Below, piece by piece: positions 10,322 to 19,097 of a stretch of 64,000 bases of DNA; positions within the stretch are counted from its first letter, which is position 1; every line of letters starts with the position of its first letter. A program made the position numbers and the translations under genes. This DNA is from Lysobacteraceae bacterium CU05-9 (lineage in GTDB: Bacteria; Pseudomonadota; Gammaproteobacteria; Xanthomonadales; Xanthomonadaceae). The notes under the pieces were generated by a model. That model worked only from the letters and a program-made list of their open reading frames with translations, did no database searches and was not told where the DNA came from. The DNA is taken from positions 249,595 to 313,594 of the forward strand of contig SWJS01000003.1 of NCBI GenBank assembly GCA_007556525.1, written 5' to 3'.

Positions 10322-11515
10322 ATGCGGCGTTGGATTAAGGAGTTTTTTCGGCTTGAATCAGCCTCCGGGTTGATTCTCATTGCGGCGTCAGTCGTCGCGT
10401 TGATCATTGCGAACAGTGCGTTGGGCGGGGCGTATGCCGATGCCATGCACTGGCACTTGCCGAAAATCCCGTTAGGACAATGGTCGCTCGATCTATCGCT
10501 GCATCATTTCATCAACGATGGATTGATGGCGTTGTTTTTCCTCGTCGTTGCGTGCGAGATCAAGCGCGAGATGCTCGGTGGTCAGCTCTCCGATAAACGT
10601 TCGCTGATCTTGCCGTTAGTTTGCGCGGTTGCGGGTGTGGCGTTGCCGGCGTTGATTTTTACGGCGTTCAATCATCACGATGATGGCTTGATGCGCGGTT
10701 GGGCTGTCCCGACCGCAACGGACATTGCGTTTGCGTTGGGCATGCTTGCGCTGCTGGGATCTCGCATTCCGATTGGCATGAAGTTGCTGCTGTCGACCGT
10801 GGCCGTGATCGATGATTTGATTGCGATCGTGATCATCGCGGTGTTTTATACATCCGACATGCATTCGACGAGCTTGGTGCTGTCGATTGCGATCATCGGC
10901 GCGATGTTCGTGATGAACCGCTTGAAGGTCATGAACCTGATTCCATACCTCGCGTTGTTTGCGGTGCTGTGGGTTTTGGTGTTGAAGTCGGGTGTGCATG
11001 CGACATTGGCCGGCGTGGTGACTGGCTTGTTGATCCCGCACGTCACCGGTGACGATGACGACGAAACGCCGCACGATAATCCGTCGCCGCTGCTGCGATT
11101 GGAGCATTTCCTGCATCCGTGGGTGGCGTATTTCATTTTGCCGGTGTTCGCGTTTGCGAATGCAGGACTGGATCTGTCGACGACGCCGATGAGCGCGATG
11201 ACGTCATCGCTGCCGATGGGAATTATCCTCGGGCTGATTGTCGGGAAGACGGTGGGTATTTTTGGCGCAGCTTATTTGGCGCGACTGAGCGGCGCTGCCG
11301 ATTATCCGAAGGGCGTGACTCACCACGGCATGTTCGGCATGAGCATGTTGTGTGGCATTGGTTTCACGATGAGCCTCTTCATTGCGGGACTCGCTTACAA
11401 GGATCCGCTGCACTACAACGAAGCGGTGCTGGGTGTCTTCATCGCATCGGTCGTTGCAGCCGTGATGGGCTTAACGTGGTTGCGCATTTTCATGCGCGAG
11501 CGTCATGCCGACTAA
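10322..11515 (+). CDS. nhaA: Na+/H+ antiporter NhaA
   Basis: 397 residues. Electrogenic exchanger that expels Na+ for protons. The essential aspartates are recognisable: TATDIAFALG (D134) and AVIDDLIAI (D164-D165). The C-terminal GMSMLCGIGFTMSLFIAGLA segment is also typical. The start MRRWIKEFF is chosen because AGGAAACAG directly precedes it and family members start near this point. A longer in-frame start at 10280 would overlap the preceding gene. It converges on the EamA gene with a four-base overlap of the stops. Confidence 0.93.
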   Translation: MRRWIKEFFRLESASGLILIAASVVALIIANSALGGAYADAMHWHLPKIPLGQWSLDLSLHHFINDGLMALFFLVVACEIKREMLGGQLSDKRSLILPLVCAVAGVALPALIFTAFNHHDDGLMRGWAVPTATDIAFALGMLALLGSRIPIGMKLLLSTVAVIDDLIAIVIIAVFYTSDMHSTSLVLSIAIIGAMFVMNRLKVMNLIPYLALFAVLWVLVLKSGVHATLAGVVTGLLIPHVTGDDDDETPHDNPSPLLRLEHFLHPWVAYFILPVFAFANAGLDLSTTPMSAMTSSLPMGIILGLIVGKTVGIFGAAYLARLSGAADYPKGVTHHGMFGMSMLCGIGFTMSLFIAGLAYKDPLHYNEAVLGVFIASVVAAVMGLTWLRIFMRERHAD

Positions 11516-12402
11516 AGTTCGTCGGTGGGGCTCGGTTGCAGGCGTGACTTCGAAAGTTGGCGCAGGGCAATCATCAAAACACCGCTGAGAATCATCGCGG
11601 CACCGATGTAGAGTTTGACGCCTGGACGGTCACCCCAGAAGAAAATCCCGATCGCAATTCCCATCACCGGTGTCAGCAGCAACCATGGCGTGACTTGCGC
11701 GATCGGATTGCGTTGCAGCAGTTGGAAATACAGACCGTGACCGAGCAACGATGAGATCATCGCTGCGTAGAAGACACCGACCCACACGTGATAACTTACG
11801 TAGCCGAGTGATTTGAATCCACCGGGCTCGAAGATCCACGAGATGATGACGAGTGGCAAGACCGCGACCAACGCGAAGTAACCTTGTTGGTCAAACACGG
11901 AGAGACCCTTGAGCTTCTTCATGTAGATCGTTGCGATGGCGAGTGCCAATGCGGACAACAACATCAACGTGAGCGCCTTAGGTTGACGCATGACGGTGGG
12001 ATCAAAGCCCAACACGATGATGCCCGCGAAGCTGATGGCGATGGCGAGTCCGGTGCGCCAGCCGAATTTCTCGCCAAGCATGACCCATGCAAGAACAGCG
12101 GTCATTGGCACATAACTTTGCATCACGACGGCAGGGGAGGAGAGGTCGCTCGATTCTTGCAGAGCCCAGAAGCTCAATCCGAAGTGCAAAACACCAACGA
12201 ACAAGCCGCAGAAGATGATGCGGCCCCACTGTCCTGGCGGTGGTTTCTTCATGAAAGGCACCAGAAGGATGCCCAGCAGGCCGAACCGTAAAGCAGTGAA
12301 AAGAAACGGAGGAACTTCCTTCAGCGCCGTTGCTGACGTGAGGAAGTTAAAGGCCCATGCAACGCAAATCAGCAGAACCAGCGCGATATCGCGACCCGGC
12401 AC
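11512..12402 (-). CDS. EamA/DMT-family transporter
   Basis: 296 residues with ten hydrophobic segments arranged as two EamA repeats (first half ends near GFDPTVM, second repeat ends with LSGVLMIALRQL). Drug/metabolite transporter superfamily, inner membrane. The substrate cannot be inferred. The start is GTG at 12402, three bases after the stop of the Mpo1-like gene, so the two are probably co-transcribed. The 3' end overlaps the convergent nhaA stop by four bases, leaving no room for a separate terminator. Confidence 0.82.
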   Translation of the reverse strand: MPGRDIALVLLICVAWAFNFLTSATALKEVPPFLFTALRFGLLGILLVPFMKKPPPGQWGRIIFCGLFVGVLHFGLSFWALQESSDLSSPAVVMQSYVPMTAVLAWVMLGEKFGWRTGLAIAISFAGIIVLGFDPTVMRQPKALTLMLLSALALAIATIYMKKLKGLSVFDQQGYFALVAVLPLVIISWIFEPGGFKSLGYVSYHVWVGVFYAAMISSLLGHGLYFQLLQRNPIAQVTPWLLLTPVMGIAIGIFFWGDRPGVKLYIGAAMILSGVLMIALRQLSKSRLQPSPTDEL

Positions 12403-12405
12403 CGG

Positions 12406-12870
12406 TCAGTATTTCCAGCCAAAGCGATTGAACACCTTGCTCATCAACCACGCCGGTCCGATCAGCAGATACTTGATGTCGGTGAGGAAGCTTGGCTTGC
12501 GGCCTTCAATCTTATGACCGATGAATTGACCGATCCATGCCACGACAAAAACACCAATCGCCAAGTAGAGCAACGGCTTTTGCCCAAGCGCGCCGTACAA
12601 CAACGATGTGATGAACGTCAGCACGACGAAGACGGCGAGCATCGCGAAACCAATCGCACGCGAACCCTTGTAATAGAACATCGTCGCGAACAACATCGCC
12701 ACCGCTGCCCAGATGCCAGGTTTGAACAACGAAGTCGGAGGCGGCACGCACCACAACGCTGCGATGACCGACCACACGATCAACGGCACGCATACCCAAT
12801 GGATCGCGCGGTTGGTTGGGTCTTGATGGTCGCTTGAATAGTTATCAAACCACTGCTGCAAGTTCGACAT
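12406..12870 (-). CDS. Mpo1-like / DUF962 membrane protein
   Basis: 154 residues with four hydrophobic segments. The N-terminal YSSDHQDPTNRAIHWVCVPLI and C-terminal IGQFIGHKIEGRKPSFL carry the conserved histidines of the DUF962/Mpo1 family. Yeast Mpo1 is an Fe(II) dioxygenase that shortens 2-hydroxy fatty acids; whether the bacterial protein has this activity is inference. The purC stop side lies five bases away on the same strand, so purC, this gene and the EamA gene form one unit. Confidence 0.8.
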   Translation of the reverse strand: MSNLQQWFDNYSSDHQDPTNRAIHWVCVPLIVWSVIAALWCVPPPTSLFKPGIWAAVAMLFATMFYYKGSRAIGFAMLAVFVVLTFITSLLYGALGQKPLLYLAIGVFVVAWIGQFIGHKIEGRKPSFLTDIKYLLIGPAWLMSKVFNRFGWKY

Positions 12871-12875
12871 GTGCG

Positions 12876-13823
12876 TTAGTCCACGTTGATGTTGGCGAGA
12901 CGCTGCAGTGCTTCCGCATACTTCGCGCGCGTGCGTTCGATGACGTCTTGCGGCAATTCAGGACCCGGTGGAGTCTTATCCCAGTCCAGCGTTTCCAGAT
13001 AGTCGCGCACGAATTGCTTGTCGTAGCTTGGCGGGCTCGTGCCTTCCGCGTATTCGTCGGCTGGCCAGTAACGCGAAGAATCCGGTGTGAGCATTTCGTC
13101 CATGACATACAAGCGGCCATCACGGTCGGTGCCAAATTCGAACTTCGTGTCGGCGAGAATGATGCCGCGTTCGGCGGCGTAATCGCGTGCGAATTCGTAG
13201 ATGCGCAACGTGGCGTCGCGGACTTTCTCGGCGAGGTCGGCGCCAACGGTCTTCACGGCGTCATCGAAGTCAATGTTTTCGTCGTGATCACCAACCGCCG
13301 CTTTCGTGGACGGCGTGAAAATCGGCTGTTCCAACTTCGCCGCTTGTTGCAAACCTTGTGGGAGTTCGATGCCGCTGACGCGTCCGGTCTTCTCGTAATC
13401 CTTCCAACCACTGCCGATGATGTAACCGCGCGCAATACATTCAATCGCAACGGGTTTCAATTTGCGAGTGACGACGGCGCGATCGCGATACAACCAACGG
13501 TCCACACCTTCGGGCAACACGTCTTCGACTTTGATGTCGACGAGATGGTTTGGAATGATGTGCTGTGTCTTTTCGAACCAAAAATTACTGATCTGCGTCA
13601 GCATCTCGCCCTTGCCGGGAATCGGGTCGGGCAGCACGACGTCAAATGCACTGAGACGGTCGGTCGCAACCATCAGCAAATACTCGCCAGGCGGCGTGCC
13701 TTCAGGCAGGCGTTCTTGTGGAATCGAGTAGACATCGCGGACCTTGCCGCGGTGAATCAGGTCCAGTCCTTCGAGTTCGGACTGCAAAAGCGTAGTAGCC
13801 AAAAAACGCTGTCCTTCGTGCAT
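12876..13823 (-). CDS. purC: Phosphoribosylaminoimidazole-succinocarboxamide synthase
   Basis: 315 residues, the longer form of SAICAR synthetase. Joins aspartate to CAIR in de novo purine synthesis. Motifs: [12 protein letters not shown] near the N-terminus, the [22 protein letters not shown] segment (split here by its conserved VECIVR-like core), LADTKFEFG and [13 protein letters not shown]. First gene of a minus-strand unit that continues into the Mpo1-like and EamA genes. It is divergent from rpe across 100 bp. Confidence 0.94.
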   Translation of the reverse strand: MHEGQRFLATTLLQSELEGLDLIHRGKVRDVYSIPQERLPEGTPPGEYLLMVATDRLSAFDVVLPDPIPGKGEMLTQISNFWFEKTQHIIPNHLVDIKVEDVLPEGVDRWLYRDRAVVTRKLKPVAIECIARGYIIGSGWKDYEKTGRVSGIELPQGLQQAAKLEQPIFTPSTKAAVGDHDENIDFDDAVKTVGADLAEKVRDATLRIYEFARDYAAERGIILADTKFEFGTDRDGRLYVMDEMLTPDSSRYWPADEYAEGTSPPSYDKQFVRDYLETLDWDKTPPGPELPQDVIERTRAKYAEALQRLANINVD

Positions 13824-13883
13824 GACACCAATGAGGTCAGTCAGTTTAACGCTTTTTGGGTGAGCATCCCGTGTCTAACGGGC

Positions 13884-13889
13884 TAAAAT
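13884..13889 (+). promoter_or_regulatory. -10-like element before rpe
   Basis: TAAAAT in the context GGGCTAAAATGG lies 34 bases before the rpe start. The ATG at 13888 falls inside this hexamer, which argues against that ATG as the translation start. No convincing -35 was found at 16-18 bases. Confidence 0.45.
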
Positions 13890-13923
13890 GGACATCTCCC
13901 AAGCACGCCAAAGGTCCTCCGAC

Positions 13924-14598
13924 ATGCAATCCACCGTGATTTCGCCGTCCATCCTCTCCGCGAATTTCGCCAAGCTCGGCGAGGAAGTCGACAATGTGCT
14001 GAAGGCGGGGGCGGATTGGGTGCATTTTGACGTGATGGATAACCATTATGTGCCGAACCTCACGATTGGTCCGATGGTGTGCGAGGCGTTGCGCAAGCAT
14101 GGTGTCACCGCGCCGATTGACGTGCATCTGATGGTCGAGCCGGTGGATCGGATCATTCCGGATTTCGCTTCGGCCGGTGCCTCACTGATTAGCTTCCATC
14201 CAGAGGCATCGTCGCATGTTCATCGCACGATTCAGTTGATCAAGTCCTCGGGTTGCAAAGCCGGTCTCGTGTTGAATCCTGCAACGCCGCTGTCCGTGCT
14301 CGATTGGGTGCTGGAAGATTTGGACATGGTTTTGTTGATGTCGGTGAATCCGGGCTTCGGTGGTCAATCATTCATTCCTTCAACGTTGGCCAAAATCTCT
14401 GCCGTCCGTTCGATGATCGATGCAACGGGACTTCCCATTCGTTTGGAGATTGATGGCGGCGTGAAAATCGATAACATCGCTGAAATTGCCGCAGCCGGTG
14501 CCGATACATTCGTTGCGGGTTCGGCGATCTTCAACGCGCCGCCGTATGAAGACGTGATTTCGCGCATGAAGGAAGAAGTCGCGCGCGTGCGTGGTTGA
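13924..14598 (+). CDS. rpe: Ribulose-phosphate 3-epimerase
   Basis: 224 residues. Interconverts ribulose-5-phosphate and xylulose-5-phosphate in the pentose phosphate pathway. TIM barrel with metal ligands in [17 protein letters not shown] and in HLMVE, and in LEIDGGVK near residue 175; phosphate binding by [12 protein letters not shown]. Start 13924 gives the usual length ([15 protein letters not shown]). The upstream ATG at 13888 would add 12 residues and sits in a probable promoter -10. It overlaps the following methyltransferase frame by no more than a few bases. Confidence 0.94.
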   Translation: MQSTVISPSILSANFAKLGEEVDNVLKAGADWVHFDVMDNHYVPNLTIGPMVCEALRKHGVTAPIDVHLMVEPVDRIIPDFASAGASLISFHPEASSHVHRTIQLIKSSGCKAGLVLNPATPLSVLDWVLEDLDMVLLMSVNPGFGGQSFIPSTLAKISAVRSMIDATGLPIRLEIDGGVKIDNIAEIAAAGADTFVAGSAIFNAPPYEDVISRMKEEVARVRG

Positions 14599-14603
14599 TC
14601 GCG

Positions 14604-15647
14604 ATGTCGGATGCGCCATTAGAAACTTTGCTGCGGCCGTTTGAGCTTGGGTTGCTCGAGTGGCCTTCGTCGGCGTCGCGTGTTTTGTTTCTGCGTGCGC
14701 GCGATGGCTGGGCGTTGCAGAGATTCCGTGAGGCCGCGTTGACGGTCACGCAGCCGTTCAAGCCGGAAGCGATGCGGTTGGAAGCGTCTGGTTTTGCAGT
14801 GGTTTCCGAAGAGGAGGCACTCTCGCCGTCATACGATGTCGTGTTCGTGTTGCCACCGCGGAGTCGCGAAGAAGCTCGCGCGTTATTCGCGAAGGCGTCG
14901 CGTGCGTTGTCAGCGGATGGTCGCATCGTTGCCTGCGTCTCCAACAACGAAGGCGCGAAGTCGGCGCAGAGTGATTTGTCATCGCTGATGGGCGATGTCG
15001 CAAGCGATACCAAAAACAAGTGTCGCGTCTTCTGGTCCGCACCTTTGTCGCGCGCGTCAGTTGATCCGGCGTTACAAACTTCGTGGCTCAAGCTCGATGC
15101 CGTTCGCGCACAGAAAGGCAGTGGGTTGTTGACGCAGCCGGGGATTTTTTCGTGGGAGCACATTGATCCTGCATCGCAATTGCTCGTTGATCACATGCCA
15201 CCGAACATTATCGGTGATGTGGCGGATCTCGGCGCCGGTATCGGCTATCTCGGTGCGGAGTTGCTCAAGCGCAACAACGGTGTGCGTTCGCTCGATAGCT
15301 ATGAAGCGCAGGAACAAGCGCTCAAACTCGCGGAGAAGAATCTGGCCGACATCAGCCCGAACGTCCCGAAAACATTCCACTGGCGCGACGTCACACAAGG
15401 CCTCAACAAGCAATACGACTTCATCATCTCGAACCCGCCGTTCCATGGGATCAGCCGCGATGGACGTCCGGATGTCGGACAGGAATTCATCCGCACAGCA
15501 GCGAAACATCTCAAACGCGATGGTGCATTGATGATCGTCGCCAACCGCCATCTTCCTTACGAACAAGTCCTTGGTGCAGAGTTCGCCAATGTCAGCGTGC
15601 TTGGGGAAGGGAAGGGTTTCAAAGTGATTTTGGCTAAGCGCGAATGA
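14604..15647 (+). CDS. RsmC/RlmG-like rRNA guanine-N2 methyltransferase
   Basis: 347 residues, two-domain layout: a degenerate N-terminal methyltransferase-like domain (about 1-170) and a catalytic C-terminal domain with the SAM site VADLGAGIGYLGAELL and the catalytic NPPFH motif (IISNPPFHGISRDG) near residue 275. This is the layout of RsmC (16S m2G1207) and RlmG (23S m2G1835); which target applies is not decided by sequence alone. Start at ATG 14604 rather than TTG 14595. Coupled to rsuA by a four-base ATGA overlap, forming an rRNA modification pair. Confidence 0.82.
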   Translation: MSDAPLETLLRPFELGLLEWPSSASRVLFLRARDGWALQRFREAALTVTQPFKPEAMRLEASGFAVVSEEEALSPSYDVVFVLPPRSREEARALFAKASRALSADGRIVACVSNNEGAKSAQSDLSSLMGDVASDTKNKCRVFWSAPLSRASVDPALQTSWLKLDAVRAQKGSGLLTQPGIFSWEHIDPASQLLVDHMPPNIIGDVADLGAGIGYLGAELLKRNNGVRSLDSYEAQEQALKLAEKNLADISPNVPKTFHWRDVTQGLNKQYDFIISNPPFHGISRDGRPDVGQEFIRTAAKHLKRDGALMIVANRHLPYEQVLGAEFANVSVLGEGKGFKVILAKRE

Positions 15648-16360
15648 AGATCCTCAAGCTGCTTGCGAACTTAGGTTACGGATCGCGCAAACAAGTCATG
15701 GCGATGTTCCGCGATGGTGCGGTGACGGATGCGCAAGGCGAAGTGATGTATGCCGATGATGAGTTTGATCCGACAATGACATTGCTCGTCGATGGCGAAC
15801 CGATGGATCCCGCGCCGGGTTTTGCGATCATGTTGAACAAGCCAATTGGCTATACGTGTTCAACGAAGGACGTCGGTAAGTTGGTGTATGACTTATTGCC
15901 GCCGCGTTTCAAACATCGCTCACCGAACTTGAGCACTGTTGGACGTCTCGACAAAGACACCAGCGGCATGTTGCTGATGACGGATGACGGACAACTTCTG
16001 CATCGCATCGTCTCACCGAAGAACCATCTACCCAAAATCTACCAAGTCACCCTCGATCGCCCGCTCAACGGAAACGAAGCCGCGGTGTTCGCAAGTGGCA
16101 CGCTCGTTCTCGAAAGCGAAACCGAAGCATTGAAGCCGGCGAAACTCGAAATCATCGACGACACGCATGCCGAGCTGACGTTGTGGGAAGGTCGCTATCA
16201 CCAGGTCCGACGCATGTTCGCCGCGGTCGGTAACCACGTCACGGCACTCCATCGCACGAAGACAGGCGGACTGGAACTCGGCGATTTGGCCGATGGACAG
16301 TGGCGTTTTCTCGACGAAGTGGACTTGACAACCCTGTTCGAGGCGCCCGACGCCATATAA
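15644..16360 (+). CDS. rsuA: 16S rRNA pseudouridine(516) synthase, RsuA type
   Basis: 238 residues. N-terminal S4-like RNA-binding domain (LLANLGYGSRKQVMAMFRDG) then the RsuA/RluB/E/F catalytic domain. The catalytic aspartate lies in VGRLDKDTSGMLLMTDDG near residue 105; KPIGYTCS and EGRYHQVRRMFAAVGNHV are the other signatures. RsuA makes pseudouridine 516 in 16S rRNA; a RluE/F-like target cannot be excluded. It overlaps the methyltransferase gene by four bases. Confidence 0.88.
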   Translation: MKILKLLANLGYGSRKQVMAMFRDGAVTDAQGEVMYADDEFDPTMTLLVDGEPMDPAPGFAIMLNKPIGYTCSTKDVGKLVYDLLPPRFKHRSPNLSTVGRLDKDTSGMLLMTDDGQLLHRIVSPKNHLPKIYQVTLDRPLNGNEAAVFASGTLVLESETEALKPAKLEIIDDTHAELTLWEGRYHQVRRMFAAVGNHVTALHRTKTGGLELGDLADGQWRFLDEVDLTTLFEAPDAI

Positions 16361-16420
16361 ATCCGTTCATTCGAATAAAGGGATTGACAAACCCGAAAAC
16401 GCTCGGCAAACTACTCAAAA

Positions 16421-16522
16421 CCATCAAGATCGACTGAGGGACTGGCCCTATGACGTCGAGGCAACCACACTCCGGTGAAGGTGCCAAATCCTGCGGACCG
16501 CGCGAGCGATTCCGGAAGATGG
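16421..16522 (+). ncRNA. SAM-I (S-box) riboswitch aptamer
   Basis: The conserved core is plain: GAGGGACTGGCCC at 16436-16448, then ATGA, GGCAACC at 16460-16466, GGTGCCAAATCCTGC at 16480-16494 and GGAAGATG at 16514-16521. P1 closes by ccatc (16421-16425) with gatgg (16518-16522). It lies upstream of metB and homoserine dehydrogenase and should lower their expression when S-adenosylmethionine is plentiful. The weak promoter TTGACA at 16384-16389 precedes it. The region between the aptamer and the metB start is described in its own entry. Confidence 0.95.
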
Positions 16523-16540
16523 CTGATCAATCCCACGCAC

Positions 16541-16612
16541 TCAAGTGAGGATTGCAAGGCTCCCTTGATGGTTCCAATTTTGACCATCATTCAATTCGGA
16601 GCCACATCAATG
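16541..16612 (+). promoter_or_regulatory. Expression platform of the SAM-I riboswitch
   Basis: The segment cttgatggtt (16564-16573) is exactly complementary to aaccatcaag (16419-16428), the 5' strand of P1. The same bases can instead join a hairpin with TCAAGTGAG (16541-16549, nine positions, one mismatch) or with ACCATCA (16583-16589, seven pairs). These are mutually exclusive. No T-run follows, so control of translation at the metB start (16610, SD-like cggagc) is more likely than termination. Inferred from pairing only. Confidence 0.6.
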
Positions 16613-17797
16613 ACCATTTCGCAAACCACCCAAGCAGTCCGCGCAGGCATCGACAAGGACAGCGCATTTGGCGCGGTGGTGCCACCGGTGGTTTTGTCCA
16701 CGAATTTCAGCTTTGCTGGTTTCGGCGAAAAGCGTCAATACGACTACACCCGCAGCGGCAATCCAACTCGTGACTTGCTCGGCGAAGCATTGGCCGATCT
16801 CGAAGGCGGCGCAGGTGGCGTGATCACCTCGACCGGCATGTCCGCAATCAACTTGGTCGTGAGCGCGTTGCTCAAGCAAGGTGACCGTCTCGTCGTTCCG
16901 CACGATTGCTACGGTGGCAGCTGGAGATTGTTCAATGCATTGGCAGCGAAGGGCGCGTTCGAACTCATCACTGCTGATCTGACTTCACCACGCTCGCTCA
17001 GCGATGCATTGTCGCAAGGTCCTGCCGTCGTCTGGATCGAAACACCGTCGAACCCATTGCTGCGCATCACCGACCTGCGTCATGTCATCGAAGCGGCACA
17101 TAAGGTCGGCGCCAAAGCCGTCGTCGACAACACCTTCCTTTCACCAGCATTGCAAACGCCGATTGAATTTGGTGCCGACGTTGTCGTGCATTCGACCACC
17201 AAATACATCAATGGTCATAGTGATGTTGTTGGCGGCGCCGTTGTTGCCAAGGACGAAGAGCTGCACACGCAACTCACATGGTGGGCGAATTGCCTGGGCT
17301 TGACCGGTTCGCCATTCGATAGCTTCCTGACGTTGCGTGGTCTGCGCACGTTGGACGCGCGCCTGCGTGTGCATCAGGAAAACACCCACGCCATCGTCAA
17401 CTTGCTGCAAGACCATCCGGCAGTGAAGTCGATTCACTACCCGGGTTTGGAATCGCATCCAAATCACGTCGTTGCAGCACGCCAACAAAAAGGCTTCGGC
17501 GCCATGCTTTCCTTCGAACTGCACGGTGGCGAAGCAGAAGTGCGCGCATTCCTTGAAGGCCTCGAGTATTTCACGTTGGCGGAATCGCTCGGTGGCGTGG
17601 AAAGCTTGATCGCGCATCCTGCCACGATGACGCACGCAGCGATGACAGCGGAAGCGCGCGAAGTCGCCGGCATCAGCGATGGTCTGCTGCGCTTGTCGGT
17701 CGGCATCGAAGCGGAAGCGGACTTGATCGAAGACCTGTCGCTCGCATTGAACCGCGCATTCACCGCCACGAAAGCCGTCGCGCAAGGTGCCGTGTGA
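16610..17797 (+). CDS. metB: Cystathionine gamma-synthase / O-succinylhomoserine (thiol)-lyase
   Basis: 395 residues. PLP enzyme of the Cys/Met metabolism family. It condenses activated homoserine with cysteine (or sulfide) on the way to methionine. The PLP lysine lies in VVHSTTKYINGHSD near residue 200; YSRSGNP-like YTRSGNPTRDLL, DNTFLSP and the C-terminal LRLSVGIE are family signatures. The start at 16610 is chosen over upstream in-frame codons because those fall inside the riboswitch. It overlaps the homoserine dehydrogenase start by four bases (GTGA). Distinction from cystathionine gamma-lyase rests on the SAM-responsive biosynthetic context. Confidence 0.88.
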   Translation: MTISQTTQAVRAGIDKDSAFGAVVPPVVLSTNFSFAGFGEKRQYDYTRSGNPTRDLLGEALADLEGGAGGVITSTGMSAINLVVSALLKQGDRLVVPHDCYGGSWRLFNALAAKGAFELITADLTSPRSLSDALSQGPAVVWIETPSNPLLRITDLRHVIEAAHKVGAKAVVDNTFLSPALQTPIEFGADVVVHSTTKYINGHSDVVGGAVVAKDEELHTQLTWWANCLGLTGSPFDSFLTLRGLRTLDARLRVHQENTHAIVNLLQDHPAVKSIHYPGLESHPNHVVAARQQKGFGAMLSFELHGGEAEVRAFLEGLEYFTLAESLGGVESLIAHPATMTHAAMTAEAREVAGISDGLLRLSVGIEAEADLIEDLSLALNRAFTATKAVAQGAV

Positions 17798-18927
17798 AAG
17801 CAGCGAACTTGATTTCCGATCGCGAGCAAACGTCGAAGCGATGTATCAACGTGACGCTGCTCGGCACGGGTAACGTCGGAAAAGCGGTGCTGCAGCGTTT
17901 GGCGCAGTGGGACGATAACGGATTCGAACATGGACTGAAGATCACGCACGTTGCGAACTCCCGCGTTGCATTGGCGTCGGGCGAAGGTGTGGTGGCGGGG
18001 GATGCGAAAGGTTTTTTTGAGGCGTATCAAACCGGTGATGATCTGTCGCAACGGCGTGCTTCGTTGAATTGCGATGTCAAAAAGCCAACGCTCGATATCA
18101 CGAACACAAACGAGCCGCACATCGTGATTGATGCGACGGCTAGCGAGGCCGTAACAGCGCGGCACGCAACATGGTTGGGGGACGGTGTGCATGTCGTGAC
18201 GGCGTGCAAGTTGGGGCAGGGCACGGAGTTGTCCAAGTGGAAGTCGGTGCAGAGTGGACGTCAGTTTGCTCAGTACGGTGATAGCGCGACGGTGGGTGCG
18301 GGATTGCCGCTGTTGCGTTCAATTCGCGAGTTGCGCCAGGGTGGCGATCGCGTGACGGGGATTGCGGGTGTTTTGTCAGGAACACTGGCGTGGCTGTTCA
18401 ACCATTACGATGGAATGCGGCCATTCTCGGATTTGGTGCGGCAGGCGCGCGAGGCGGGTTATACGGAGCCCGATCCTCGCGATGACCTGTGCGGTGAGGA
18501 CGTCAAGCGAAAAATCCTCATTTTGGCCCGTGCCGCCGGCGTCGAAATTGATGCCGATGATGTTGAAGTCACTTCATTGGTTCCGGAGGAATTACAAGCG
18601 GTCGCTGCAACCGACGTCGATGCAAATCTTTCACTGCTCGATACAGCGTTGCGCGAACGTTTCGCCGCAGCCTACAAGAACCGTGAAAAACTCATTTTCG
18701 TCGCCGAACTCAAACTCGTCGATGGCCGTTACCGTGCAACCGTTGGATTGCAGTCGTTGCCATTGGATCATCCACTCGTGGGTGGCAGCGGCACCGACAA
18801 CAAAGTGGCGATCTGGTCCGATCGCTACAACGCGCAACCACTAGTCATTCAAGGTCCGGGTGCGGGCGCAGAAGTCACCGCCGCCGGATTGCTCGACGAT
18901 GCATTGCGCATCGCGCGCTCGCTTTAG
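17794..18927 (+). CDS. Homoserine dehydrogenase (monofunctional)
   Basis: 377 residues, start codon GTG overlapping the metB stop. Reduces aspartate semialdehyde to homoserine. The NAD(P) site is VTLLGTGNVGKAVLQRL, the catalytic lysine is in HVVTACKLGQG, and GVLSGTLAWLFN and GYTEPDPRDDL are the homoserine dehydrogenase signatures. The sequence looks like the C-terminal half of bifunctional ThrA/MetL but has no aspartate kinase domain and no ACT domain. Joined to metB under the SAM-I riboswitch, so methionine status controls homoserine supply. A strong terminator follows. Confidence 0.9.
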   Translation: MKAANLISDREQTSKRCINVTLLGTGNVGKAVLQRLAQWDDNGFEHGLKITHVANSRVALASGEGVVAGDAKGFFEAYQTGDDLSQRRASLNCDVKKPTLDITNTNEPHIVIDATASEAVTARHATWLGDGVHVVTACKLGQGTELSKWKSVQSGRQFAQYGDSATVGAGLPLLRSIRELRQGGDRVTGIAGVLSGTLAWLFNHYDGMRPFSDLVRQAREAGYTEPDPRDDLCGEDVKRKILILARAAGVEIDADDVEVTSLVPEELQAVAATDVDANLSLLDTALRERFAAAYKNREKLIFVAELKLVDGRYRATVGLQSLPLDHPLVGGSGTDNKVAIWSDRYNAQPLVIQGPGAGAEVTAAGLLDDALRIARSL

Positions 18928-18940
18928 GGAGTAAGCCACT

Positions 18941-18990
18941 GGCTGGAGATCGAGGGGCTCCTCAACCCTCGGTCTCCGGCCTTTGGTTTC
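18941..18990 (+). terminator. Intrinsic terminator of the metB-hom operon
   Basis: A 16-pair stem, with two G-T wobbles, is formed by 18941-18956 and 18966-18981 around a nine-base loop. It is followed by tttggtttc. The tail is not a pure T-run but the stem is long. Confidence 0.7.
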
Positions 18991-19097
18991 ATCTCTACGC
19001 TCGTCCCTGAACGGGTGCTTCAGGAAACTGATCGAAGTTCACTTCGGCGCTGGTAAAGTCAGGGTTACTGCCATGCATCCGAAAAGGGGACTCGTCG

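Noticed and set aside
13888-13923. ATG at 13888 as the rpe start
   Set aside because: This ATG is part of the TAAAATG -10-like sequence, has no ribosome site, and adds residues absent from the family.
16475-16609. N-terminal extension of metB
   Set aside because: The 45 extra codons lie within the SAM riboswitch and its switch region and do not match the enzyme family.
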